From Chloroflexota bacterium (lineage in GTDB: Bacteria > Chloroflexota > UBA6077 > JACCZL01): a stretch of 64,000 bases of DNA. The notes under the pieces are model-generated. The model saw only the letters and a program-made list of their open reading frames with translations. It was not told the origin of the DNA and did not search any database. Positions 8,617 to 16,723 of this stretch are shown piece by piece. The stretch spans positions 232,965 to 296,964 of the forward strand of contig JADLFM010000137.1 of NCBI GenBank assembly GCA_020845495.1, given 5' to 3'. The position numbers and the translations under genes were made by a program. Each line of letters opens with the position of its first letter. The stretch's first letter is position 1.

Positions 8617-9960
8617 ATGCCGAAGACGGTCCGGGTGGGCGCGGGGGCAGGCTTCAGCGGGGACCGGCTCGACGGCGCGCCGCGGCTGGTCGAGCGCGGC
8701 GATCTCGACTATCTGGTGCTGGAGTGCCTTGCCGAGCGCACCATCGCCCTCGCGCAGCGCGCCCGCCTGAAAGACCCGGCCGCCGGCTACGATCCGTTGC
8801 TGGAGCGGCGGCTGCGGCCCCTGCTGCCGCTTTGCGCAGCCCGCGGCACCCGGATCGTCACCAACATGGGCGCGGCCAACCCGACGGCTGCCGCCGAGAA
8901 GATCGTCCGACTCGCCCATCAGTTGGGGCTGCGGTTGCGCGTGGCCGTCGTGCTCGGCGACGACGTGCTGGATCAGGTGCGGGGTTCCGACCTGCCGGTC
9001 GCCGAGACCGGCGTGCTCGTCCGTGATATCGGGACAATCGTCTCGGCCAACGCCTACCTGGGCATCGACCCGCTTCGCGAGGCGCTGGAGCGCGGGGCGG
9101 ATGTCGTGGTCGCCGGTCGGGTCGCCGATCCGTCGCTGGTGCTGGCGCCCCTCGCACACACCTTCGACTGGCCGTCCGAGGATTGGCCGCGCCTGGGGGC
9201 AGGCACGGTCATCGGTCATCTACTCGAGTGCACGACCCAGCTCAGCGGCGGATATTTCGCCGACCCTGGCTACAAGGACGTGCCTGATCTCGCGAATATC
9301 GGCTATCCGCTGGCCGAGGTCAGCCCGGATGTCGACGCGATCGTCACCAAGACGCCCGGCAGCGGCGGGCTGGTCAGCACCGCCACGTGTAAGGAGCAAT
9401 TGCTCTACGAGGTCCACGATCCGGCCCGCTACCTGACGCCAGACGTCACAGCCGACTTCACCGGCGTGCGCGTCGCCCAGGTCGGTCAGGACCGAGTGCA
9501 GGTGACGGGCGGGAGCGGCAGCCCACGACCGAACACGCTCAAGGTCAGCGTCGGCTACCGTGACGGCTACGTCGGCGAGGGCCAGATCTCCTACGGCGGC
9601 CCGGGGGCCGTCGAGCGGGCGCGGCTAGCTGGCACCATCGCGCTGGATCGCCTCGAAGCGCTCGGCGTAGCGGCCCATGAGACGCGCCTGGACTGCGTTG
9701 GCGTGGATTCGCTCTTCTCGGCCGCTACACCACCAGGCCCAGCCCCGACCGAGGTGCGGCTGCGGGTCGCCGTGAAGACGGCCACGGCCGAAGAGGCGGC
9801 GCTCGTCGGCGAGGAAGTCGAGGCGCTCTGGCTTTCGGGGCCGGCCGGTGGCGGGGGCGCGACCAGGTCGGTCCGCGAGGTGCTGGGAATCGTCTCGACC
9901 TACCTGCCCCGCGAGCAGGTGCCTACCCGCGTTGAGATCGTCGAGAGTGGCGGGCGATGA
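8617..9960 (+). CDS. AtuA-like protein (DUF1446, acyclic terpene utilisation family)
   Basis: 447 residues preceded by a strong AGGAGG site. The N-terminus (VRVGAGAGFSGDR), the LECLAERT segment, the NMGAANPTAA motif and the GRVADPSL motif are characteristic of DUF1446/AtuA proteins. AtuA is needed for catabolism of acyclic terpenes such as citronellol in Pseudomonas, but its exact reaction is not established and many homologues occur outside terpene pathways. The stop overlaps the next start (ATGA), so the two products are translationally coupled. Confidence 0.85.
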   Translation: MPKTVRVGAGAGFSGDRLDGAPRLVERGDLDYLVLECLAERTIALAQRARLKDPAAGYDPLLERRLRPLLPLCAARGTRIVTNMGAANPTAAAEKIVRLAHQLGLRLRVAVVLGDDVLDQVRGSDLPVAETGVLVRDIGTIVSANAYLGIDPLREALERGADVVVAGRVADPSLVLAPLAHTFDWPSEDWPRLGAGTVIGHLLECTTQLSGGYFADPGYKDVPDLANIGYPLAEVSPDVDAIVTKTPGSGGLVSTATCKEQLLYEVHDPARYLTPDVTADFTGVRVAQVGQDRVQVTGGSGSPRPNTLKVSVGYRDGYVGEGQISYGGPGAVERARLAGTIALDRLEALGVAAHETRLDCVGVDSLFSAATPPGPAPTEVRLRVAVKTATAEEAALVGEEVEALWLSGPAGGGGATRSVREVLGIVSTYLPREQVPTRVEIVESGGR

Positions 9961-10310
9961 CCACGAGAATGGCTCTTCGCGAGGTCGCCCACAGCCGGGC
10001 CGGCGACAAGACCGATGCCTCGAACGTCTCGGTGATCGCCTACGACGAGGCTGACTACGACCTACTTCGCCGCGAGGTCACGGTCGAGCGAGTGAAGGCG
10101 CATTTCGGGCCGCTGGTGCGGGGTCGGATCGTCCGCTATGAGCTCCCCAACATCGGCGCCCTGAACTTCGTGATGGAGCACGCGCTTGCCGGCGGCGTGA
10201 CGACCTCGCTCGCACAGGACGCCCACGGCAAGAGCCGTAGCTCGCTGATGCTCGCGCTCGAGATCGAGGTGCCGGACGGATACGCCCCGCCCCGGCTTCG
10301 TCAGCCGTAG
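9957..10310 (+). CDS. AtuA-like C-terminal ferredoxin-fold domain protein, separate gene
   Basis: 117 residues, overlapping the DUF1446 gene by four bases (ATGA). The start of the protein, with an RAGDKTDASNVSV segment, and the ending ALEIEVPDG match the small domain that is often fused to the C-terminus of AtuA/DUF1446 proteins. Here it is a separate polypeptide, presumably forming a complex with the upstream protein. No catalytic residues can be assigned. Confidence 0.75.
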   Translation: MTTRMALREVAHSRAGDKTDASNVSVIAYDEADYDLLRREVTVERVKAHFGPLVRGRIVRYELPNIGALNFVMEHALAGGVTTSLAQDAHGKSRSSLMLALEIEVPDGYAPPRLRQP

Positions 10311-10423
10311 CCACAGGGCGGCCACACCTTGATGAGGTGATTGCCGGGTAACGTCGCGCACCTCGCTATGCGCGTGCCACGCCAAACCCTGCATGCCACG
10401 CCGTCGAAGCCGGCCGGCACGTT

Positions 10424-10458
10424 GAGCGCGCCACCCGCATATGCACGGTGGCGCGCTC
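10424..10458. terminator. Perfect 12-bp hairpin between convergent genes
   Basis: Arms 10424-10435 (GAGCGCGCCACC) and 10447-10458 are exact reverse complements with an 11-base loop. It lies between the AtuA-like pair (+) and the YeiH gene (-), so it could serve both. There is no T-run, so it may not be a classical intrinsic terminator. Confidence 0.5.
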
Positions 10459-10492
10459 TGAGGCCGCTTCTGTCGACGGGTCAGGCGAGGGG

Positions 10493-11572
10493 TCAGGCGT
10501 TGATGCCGAGGACGCGGATGAGGGTCAGCGTCAGTGAGATCAGGATCGCGAGCGCCACAATGACCGCTACGGCAACCCGTGGCCCGACGCTCCGCACCAC
10601 CGACAACCGCACGCCCAGCCCGAGGCCAGCCATCGCCAGGATAGTGAGCCAGCCGCCCACCACCTTGGCCGGATCCGCCACCACGTTCGGCAGCAGTCCC
10701 ACGATCCGCAGCGCGGCGAGCACCAGGAAGCCGATCAGAAACCAGGGGAGCGCCTGATTCAGCTTTAGCTTCGTCCCTTCACCAGCGCCTCGCTTCGCCA
10801 TGATCAGGCCGACGATCAGCACCAGCGGCCCGAGCATCATGACCCGCCCGAGCTTGACCGTCGTCGCGATCTCTCCGCTCAGTTCGCTGACCGGGAACGC
10901 CGCCGCCAGTACCTGAGGTACGGCGTAGACCCCCATCCCAGCCACCACGCCATACTGATAGTGCGACAGGCTCAGGAGTGGAATCAGGATCGGCAGAGTC
11001 AGCACGAGCGTGACGCCGAGGACGGCCGTCAGGGCAATCGACGAGGCGATCTCGTCCTTGGTGGCCTTGACCACGGGCGCGACGGCCGCGATGGCCGAGT
11101 TGCCGCAGATCGCGTTACCGGTCGCCACCAGCAGCGCCAGACGCGGCCCCAGCCCGAGCAGCCGGCCGGCCAGAAATCCGAGCACGAGAACGGTGGTCAC
11201 GCCCGCGACGATCAGAACCGCCAGGCGAGGACCGGTCGCCAACAGTGCCGCGACGTTGATACCGGCACCGAGCAGCACGACTGCGAACTCGAGCACCTGT
11301 TTGCCAGCATACGCCGCGCCGGCTTCGAACTGGGTCAGATTCGAGACCACGTTGCGGACCAGCACGCCGAGTAGCAGCGCCAGCACCAACCCCTCGATCC
11401 AGGGCCGGCCGAGGACGAGCTCCTCGACCATGGCGATGCCCTGCGCGATCAGTCCCAACACCACCACGAGCGCCAGCCCTGGCGCCAGCCGCGCGAACTT
11501 TCCGCCTCGACGTGGTTGCTCTCGAACGACCGCCTTTGCCGCCCCGGTCGACACCCCCGCTCCTACACTCAT
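10493..11572 (-). CDS. YeiH/UPF0324 family membrane transporter
   Basis: 359 residues from the ATG at 11572, which has a purine-rich site (GGGGAGTAGGCGGG) upstream; the frame continues upstream to 11671, but YeiH proteins are about 350 residues. Roughly ten hydrophobic segments are visible, with the family signature TGNAICGNSAIAAVAP followed by KATKDEIA. Members are annotated as putative sulfate exporters; transport is not well characterised. The gene stands alone, divergent from the His-rich ORF. Confidence 0.85.
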   Translation of the reverse strand: MSVGAGVSTGAAKAVVREQPRRGGKFARLAPGLALVVVLGLIAQGIAMVEELVLGRPWIEGLVLALLLGVLVRNVVSNLTQFEAGAAYAGKQVLEFAVVLLGAGINVAALLATGPRLAVLIVAGVTTVLVLGFLAGRLLGLGPRLALLVATGNAICGNSAIAAVAPVVKATKDEIASSIALTAVLGVTLVLTLPILIPLLSLSHYQYGVVAGMGVYAVPQVLAAAFPVSELSGEIATTVKLGRVMMLGPLVLIVGLIMAKRGAGEGTKLKLNQALPWFLIGFLVLAALRIVGLLPNVVADPAKVVGGWLTILAMAGLGLGVRLSVVRSVGPRVAVAVIVALAILISLTLTLIRVLGINA

Positions 11573-11802
11573 CCCGCCTACTCCCCTCACGTTCTCCTGG
11601 GTGTCCGCCCGGTCGGCAGTGCTCGTCGATCGAACGACAATCAGCCATTCTACCAGGGTGCGGACGCGCATCTGGGCGGCGGGCGTCGACCTCCCCAGCC
11701 ATCGAACCGGCCGCGTGACGATCGTGTGCCCTCGGCGCCTGCTCGATACAGGATCGTGGGCACTCCCGCGTCAGGACGGCAGTGTCGTATCCTGATGGCA
11801 GG

Positions 11803-12279
11803 ATGACTCTTGTACGCGGGCTGATGGCCTACCAGTTCATCCTGGCGCTCCTCATTGTCGCCGGGCTCTCGGTCTCGGCGCCGGTGTCGTGCTGGTGTGT
11901 GCCCGACGACCATCTCGGGCAAGTGCTGCATCCGGTGTTCCCCCACAGTCACGGCTCGGAGGTTGGCGCGGAGCACACTCACGGCCTGCACACTCACGGT
12001 CTGCACCGCCACGGGGTGGCCGAACTGAGCGGCGATCTGAGCGAGCCGCCGCCACAGGATATTCGCGATCAGCGCGCTGGCCGCGCCGCCAACGTCGAAA
12101 GCGGCTGGCAGGCTCCCGCCGGCACCGCCACGCCTGCCGCCTTCATGACCAGCGGCCTCGCCCTCGCCACACCCGTCCTCATCGCCCTGAGAGTGGGTCG
12201 ACTGTGGAGAGGATCGCTCGAGGAGCAGCGCCCGGGTGACTACCTGCCGGGCGTTCTGACGCCGCCGCCTCGGGGCTGA
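11803..12279 (+). CDS. Histidine-rich exported or membrane protein, unknown function
   Basis: 158 residues from the ATG at 11803 (GTG 11782 is also in frame). A hydrophobic N-terminal segment (about residues 8-28) ends at SAPVSCWCVPDD, then a stretch with repeated His motifs (HSHGSE, HTHGLHTHGLHRHG) and a second hydrophobic segment near residue 115. The His cluster, facing outward if the first segment is a signal or anchor, suggests metal binding. I do not recognise a family. The CopC gene follows 271 bases downstream, which supports a copper link by context only. Confidence 0.6.
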   Translation: MTLVRGLMAYQFILALLIVAGLSVSAPVSCWCVPDDHLGQVLHPVFPHSHGSEVGAEHTHGLHTHGLHRHGVAELSGDLSEPPPQDIRDQRAGRAANVESGWQAPAGTATPAAFMTSGLALATPVLIALRVGRLWRGSLEEQRPGDYLPGVLTPPPRG

Positions 12280-12550
12280 CCCAGCCACCCGCCGACGGGC
12301 TGTGTAGTCGTCCGTGTGACTGTCTCAATCAGCCACTCGGCTCGTTGCCAACCCCTCACCTCGCCAACCTGGCGGATCGCTGGCCGTTCGTTCGGCTCGC
12401 TGATTCGGCCTGAGCGCGGGGTACGCGTCGACAGCGCTCACGACCGGAATCAGCAGCCGGAACCGCCACGTTGACCGGTACGTTTCCTTCTGTAGAGGCC
12501 CGTTCTGACGATAACTCCGGCCGCGCCCAGGCGTGGCCCCGAGGAACCTC

Positions 12551-13096
12551 ATGATTCGAGTCCCCCATCGAGCCCGGCGTGCGACGCGCGTACTGCTCGC
12601 CGCTGCCTGTGCCCTCAGCCTGATGGCGTTCGCCCACACGAGCGTGTTCGCCCATGCTCGTTTCAGCCATTCGGACCCACCCGCCGATTCAGCGCTCGAC
12701 GGTACGCCGTTCATCATGCGCGCCTGGTTCACCCAGGAGTTGACGCTGCACAGCACCATCCGCGTCGTGGACGCCGCTGGCACGCAGGTCGATCTCGGCG
12801 ATGGCCAGGTCGATCAGGATGACCCAGACCGCAAGCAGATGATCGTGTCGCTGCCCGAGCTTGCGCCGGGTGTATACACGGTGGAGTTCGTGGCCGAGTC
12901 CGCCGAAGACGGACACCCCGAACCGGGCACGTTCGCCTTCGGCGTCGGGCTGACGCCGCCAACCGCCGATTCGGCGCCAGGCATGGATCCACGTGCCGCC
13001 CCAACGGTGCCCGGCGCGGCTGCTCCGACCGGCAGCTTTGCTCCGGCCGATGACACCACGTCCGTCGAGGAGACAGCACCGGCACTCGGCTACTGA
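12551..13096 (+). CDS. CopC domain copper-binding protein
   Basis: 181 residues from an ATG with GAGGAA six bases upstream. A signal peptide ends so that the mature protein begins at H35 (HARFSHSDPPADSAL), the N-terminal histidine that binds Cu(II) in CopC. The C-terminal part of the domain has GHPEPGTFAFGVG, the usual last strand with a second histidine. After about residue 135 the tail is Pro/Ala/Thr-rich. It should bind copper outside the membrane. A weak possible promoter (TTGACC at 12471, 16-bp spacer, TAGAGG) lies upstream. Together with the CopC-CopD fusion downstream it implies copper uptake or homeostasis. Confidence 0.85.
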   Translation: MIRVPHRARRATRVLLAAACALSLMAFAHTSVFAHARFSHSDPPADSALDGTPFIMRAWFTQELTLHSTIRVVDAAGTQVDLGDGQVDQDDPDRKQMIVSLPELAPGVYTVEFVAESAEDGHPEPGTFAFGVGLTPPTADSAPGMDPRAAPTVPGAAAPTGSFAPADDTTSVEETAPALGY

Positions 13097-13389
13097 CTCC
13101 TGTGCGCTGAGGGGGCGTCCCACCGCCAGATCCGCACACGTCGATACGCCGACGATCCTGGCTGAGCACAGGCGGGACCGTCGTGCCGATCTACCCAGGG
13201 TAAGCCCGGCCACGCGGTTCGGGGTGCGGAGTGCGGGCGAACCACTCCGGCCTCGAGCACCAATTACCGTCCGCGCCGTAACGGCACAGCAAGCACGAAC
13301 TGATAGTGACATGACCGGCGCTCGTGTCCGGGCACCGGTTGCTTTCCGCGCGTCACCACCATGGTGGCGCGCTCCTGAGAGGATGTTCG

Positions 13390-13953
13390 ATGTTCCCTCG
13401 ACAGTTTCTCCTCGCCGGCGGCGGCTTTCTCGCCGGCGTCGCACTGACCGCCGCAACCCTCAGCCAGCCTGTCGCCGCCGATCAGGCCGACGCGGCGTAC
13501 CTCGCCGCTCAGAAGGCGCAGGTCATTGCGACGACCTACCAGCTCGACACGGCCGGCTTCCATGAGCTCGACGAGAGCGCGAAAGCCGGCACGCTCCCGG
13601 CCGGCACACTCGGCAAGGTGCGACGGGCACGCATTGCCACGGCGGCCACCGACTGGCCCGCGTCCATGCAGGCGACCGCGCGCGACCTGGCGACCCAGAT
13701 GAAGGCGCTGGAGCAGGCGTTGCGCGATGAGAACGCTGCCGCTGCATCGGACTCGGCCACCAGGGTCCACGATCTGGGTCATGACCTCTCGGCGATGGCG
13801 TACGACTACCTTGGCAGCAACAACCAGGCCAGCCCGGAGCACGGGTCGCACGGTCAGGGTGCGGCCGGCACACCGAGTCCTGGCGAAAGCAGCCAGGGCG
13901 CCGGCCAGGACGACGGCCAGGGGGAGCAAGGCGGCACGAGTACCGGTCACTGA
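13390..13953 (+). CDS. Secreted protein with coiled helical core and Gly/Gln-rich tail, unknown function
   Basis: 187 residues from the ATG at 13390 (GAGAGGATG upstream; the upstream reading frame is unlikely to be translated). A signal peptide ends near QPVAADQ. Residues about 35-145 are Ala/Leu/Asp/Lys-rich and predicted helical, and the last 40 residues are low complexity (HGSHGQG, GQDDGQGEQGG). No cysteine or obvious metal motif is seen. I do not recognise it. Its position between two CopC-containing genes suggests a role at the cell surface in the same copper system. Confidence 0.6.
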   Translation: MFPRQFLLAGGGFLAGVALTAATLSQPVAADQADAAYLAAQKAQVIATTYQLDTAGFHELDESAKAGTLPAGTLGKVRRARIATAATDWPASMQATARDLATQMKALEQALRDENAAAASDSATRVHDLGHDLSAMAYDYLGSNNQASPEHGSHGQGAAGTPSPGESSQGAGQDDGQGEQGGTSTGH

Positions 13954-14008
13954 GCTCAGACCGCCAGCCCAGGAGTCCCCTCATCCTCGGGGGTGCCCCC
14001 TTCACCCA

Positions 14009-14173
14009 CCGTTCAGTCCAAGCTGTCACTTGTCGTTGCGGATCACCATCAGCATCCGGATGGATCTCACCCACCGGCCGCCGTTCAGTCTATGGTGTCA
14101 CTTAGGGGCGGCGTACTACATCTGGGAGACGGGCAAATCTCACCACCGGCTGCCGTTCAGTCTATGGTGTCAC
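14009..14173. repeat. Three direct repeats with a 72-base period
   Basis: CCGTTCAGTC begins at 14009, 14081 and 14153, exactly 72 bases apart. Copies 2 and 3 share CCGTTCAGTCTATGGTGTCA perfectly; copy 1 differs at a few positions. The ends of units 1 and 2 also match (ATCTCAC and ACCGGC segments), while the middle of each unit differs. Confidence 0.8.
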
Positions 14174-14182
14174 CCTGAGGAG

Positions 14183-14236
14183 CCCGTCACTCCCGGCCCC
14201 TCTCCCGCACGCGGGAGAGGGGCCGGGAGTGACGGG
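14183..14236. repeat. 24-bp perfect palindrome (dispersed repeat, copy 3)
   Basis: Arms 14183-14206 and 14213-14236 are exact reverse complements around the loop GCACGC. The inner 15 bp (GGCCCCTCTCCC and flanks) and the loop are the same as in the palindrome at 5574-5619. Confidence 0.85.
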
Positions 14237-14331
14237 CGCGCATGCGTACTATTCCGTGAACTGCCCGCCACACCTGGCGATAGTGTGCGCGCATCCGGCA
14301 CGTGGAATTGACATCCGAAAAGAGTCCGAGC

Positions 14332-16623
14332 ATGATCCCTCGTCCCGTCGTCGTTCGATCCATTCTGCGCGCTCTGCCAGCGGCGCTCGTGGCACTGATC
14401 CTGCTCGGGCTGCCCGCCCGCTCGGTCTCGGCGCACGCCCTCTACGACCACTCGCAGCCTCCGTCAGGCGCCAAGATCGAGACGCCAGGGCAGATCCAGG
14501 TCTGGTTCACCGAGGATATCGAGCCAAATTTCAGCGGTCTGGAAGTCCTCGACGCGAATCGCAACCGCGTCGATCGGGGTGACAGTTACCCGGCGCCCGG
14601 CGAGAAGAATTCGCTGATCGTCTCGGTTCCGGACGTGCCCGATGGTGTCTATACGATCTCCTGGCGAGTACTCTCGTCCATCGACGGCCATGCGACCAAG
14701 GGTGTCTTCCCGCTCATGGTCGGGGAAGTCGGCCTCGGCGACGCCCTGAGCGAGACGCCCGCGTTCGTGCCGGGTCCCCTGGACGTGACCGCTCGCTGGT
14801 TCAGCTACGCCGGGGCTCTGGCGCTCGCAGGAGGCTTCATCTTCCTGCTTGTCGTGGCCCGGCCGACGTTCGCGCGACAGGCAGGCCCTGAGATGGCCAG
14901 CCTTGCCGTGTCCTTCGAAAGGCTCTTCGTGCGCCGAGCTCGGCTTGCCGCCCTGCTCCTGCTGGCGTCGACGCTCGTCGGGCTGGTGTCGCAGGCCGCA
15001 AACGCCGCCGACGTACCCGTCCTTCAGGCTATCGGCCAGCCGGTCGCGCAACTGCTCGGCACCCGGCTCGGGCTGCTCTGGCAACTGCGCCTGGCGCTCG
15101 CAATCGTCCTGCTCCTGCTCCTCGCCTGGGCACGCGGCCGGGCGCTCACCTGGAGCGGCCTGGTGGCAAGCGCTGGCGTCCTGGTCGCTATCAGCATGAA
15201 CAGTCACGCCGCCGCCATCCCGAGCGGCGCCTGGCTAGCCGTGCCGGCCGACTGGGTTCATCAGGTCGCGGCGGCTGCCTGGGTAGGTGGGCTGTTCACC
15301 TTCGCGCTGCTGTTGCACGTCGCCGGCCCGACGCTGGAACAGCCATCGTCAGCGGCGCTCGTGGCCAGACTGATTCCCCGTTTCTCAGCGCTTGCGATCG
15401 TCTCGGTCGTCATTCTGATTGTGACCGGCCTGTTCCAGAGCCGGCTCCAGGTCAAGACGCCGCCCGCCCTCGAAACGCTCTACGGCGTGGCGCTGCTGGT
15501 GAAGATCGCCCTGGTTCTGCCGCTCGTCGGCCTGGGTGCCGCCAACCTGCTCGTGGTGCGGCCCCGCCTAGCCGCCGCGCTGCGGACGCGCGGGCAACCG
15601 CTGATCGAGAGCACGGCGGTGCTGATCCGCCGCTTCCGGCTGGCGGTGCTGGCTGAGGTTGGCCTGGCCGTCCTGGTGCTGATGGCGACGGCGCTGCTGA
15701 CATCATCCGAGCCGGCCCGTGAGACTTACGCGCGCCAGCCTCGTCCAATCGAGCTTCGCGGCCTGGCCGACAACGTGGCGGTCGACCTGCGAATCGCGCC
15801 GGGGCGGCCGGGGCCGAACGAGGTCGTGGTGCGGCTTGATGGGCCGATCGCACCACCAAACGAGGTCCAGCGGGTCTCGCTGCGCGTCACCTCGCTCGAC
15901 GAAGACCTTGGAGCGAGCACCGTGGTGCTGCCGCAGCGACCAGATGGCAGCTACGGCGCGGTGAGCACGAACATCACGACCGACGGCGCCTGGCAGATCG
16001 AAGCGATCGTACGCCGGCGCGGACTGGAGGACGCGCGCATCGGCTTCCGCACCACCGTCGTCAATCCCGATACTGCCGGTCAGCCGCCCTCGCTCGAGTT
16101 CCTCCCCAATCCCGCCACTATCCCGCCACGCCAGTTGCTGGCGATGGCCTTCATGGCACTCGGACTTGCGCTTGCGTTCTGGATCTCGCGGGCCGGCGGC
16201 GTTCGCCGGCACGAACGGACGGGACTGTACGCGGCCAGCTTCGCCGTAGCGTTGATCGGCGGCGTGCTGTACTCACGGGCCGTGACCGCCAACGCCGTAC
16301 CCGCCGATCTTCGCACCATGCGCAATCCGTTCCCGCCCGACAGCGCGTCGATCGCCGCGGGCAAGGTGGTGTACGGGCAGAACTGCGTCAGTTGCCACGG
16401 TGAGGCCGGGCGCGGTGACGGTCCGCTCGCCGCGACGCTCCGGCCCCGCCCGGCCGACTTCCGGGTGCACATGGCGGCTGGGCACACTGATGGCGAGCTC
16501 TTCGCCTGGATCTCGCGCGGCGTTCCGGGCACGTCGATGCCAGCCTTCGAGGGGCAATTGTCGGAAGCCGACCGCTGGAATACGATCAACTACATCCGGG
16601 GCTTCGCACCGCCGAGCCCGTAA
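14332..16623 (+). CDS. CopC-CopD-YtkA-like-cytochrome c fusion protein
   Basis: 763 residues from the ATG at 14332, which opens a clean signal peptide; GTG 14302 is also in frame. Domain order: CopC (mature N-terminus H35, HALYDHS; last strand DGHATKGVFPLMVG), CopD membrane domain (about residues 130-465, eight or more membrane segments, HQVAAAAWVGG motif), an Ig-like YtkA/FixH-type domain (about 480-600), two more membrane segments, then a cytochrome c domain with C685-V-S-C688-H689 and a likely axial Met736 in GTSMPAF. The family moves copper across the membrane; the attached heme domain suggests redox coupling, which is inference. No neighbour gene follows in the same direction. Confidence 0.88.
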   Translation: MIPRPVVVRSILRALPAALVALILLGLPARSVSAHALYDHSQPPSGAKIETPGQIQVWFTEDIEPNFSGLEVLDANRNRVDRGDSYPAPGEKNSLIVSVPDVPDGVYTISWRVLSSIDGHATKGVFPLMVGEVGLGDALSETPAFVPGPLDVTARWFSYAGALALAGGFIFLLVVARPTFARQAGPEMASLAVSFERLFVRRARLAALLLLASTLVGLVSQAANAADVPVLQAIGQPVAQLLGTRLGLLWQLRLALAIVLLLLLAWARGRALTWSGLVASAGVLVAISMNSHAAAIPSGAWLAVPADWVHQVAAAAWVGGLFTFALLLHVAGPTLEQPSSAALVARLIPRFSALAIVSVVILIVTGLFQSRLQVKTPPALETLYGVALLVKIALVLPLVGLGAANLLVVRPRLAAALRTRGQPLIESTAVLIRRFRLAVLAEVGLAVLVLMATALLTSSEPARETYARQPRPIELRGLADNVAVDLRIAPGRPGPNEVVVRLDGPIAPPNEVQRVSLRVTSLDEDLGASTVVLPQRPDGSYGAVSTNITTDGAWQIEAIVRRRGLEDARIGFRTTVVNPDTAGQPPSLEFLPNPATIPPRQLLAMAFMALGLALAFWISRAGGVRRHERTGLYAASFAVALIGGVLYSRAVTANAVPADLRTMRNPFPPDSASIAAGKVVYGQNCVSCHGEAGRGDGPLAATLRPRPADFRVHMAAGHTDGELFAWISRGVPGTSMPAFEGQLSEADRWNTINYIRGFAPPSP

Positions 16624-16655
16624 CAGCGGGCCAGGTCCAGTGGCGTGGAGGACGA

Positions 16656-16718
16656 GCGGGCACGTTGTGCTCGGCGGCCAGCGGCCGTCGGAGCCATCCA
16701 CGAGCGGATTGTGCCCGC
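16656..16718. terminator. Inverted repeat between convergent genes
   Basis: GCGGGCAC at 16656-16663 pairs with GTGCCCGC at 16711-16718, and the interior holds a further GGCC-type pairing. It sits in the 100-base gap between the CopC-CopD fusion (+) and the YqhA-like gene (-). Candidate terminator; no T-run. Confidence 0.35.
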
Positions 16719-16723
16719 GCATC

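Larger units (their letters stand above)
13954..14331. other. Intergenic region made of repeats
   Basis: No gene. It contains three direct repeats with an exact 72-base period starting at 14009, followed by a 24-bp perfect palindrome at 14183-14236. The rest holds no ORF with family features. An ORF running through it on the + strand (from 13727) repeats a short peptide only because the DNA repeats. Confidence 0.75.

Noticed and set aside
14009..14173. Possible CRISPR array
   Set aside because: Only three copies, with the shared part at the unit edges, unequal repeats and no cas genes anywhere in the window.
13727..14311. Plus-strand ORF with repeated peptide
   Set aside because: It overlaps the secreted protein gene in another frame and its repeats (PFSLWCH) only reflect the 72-base DNA repeats.
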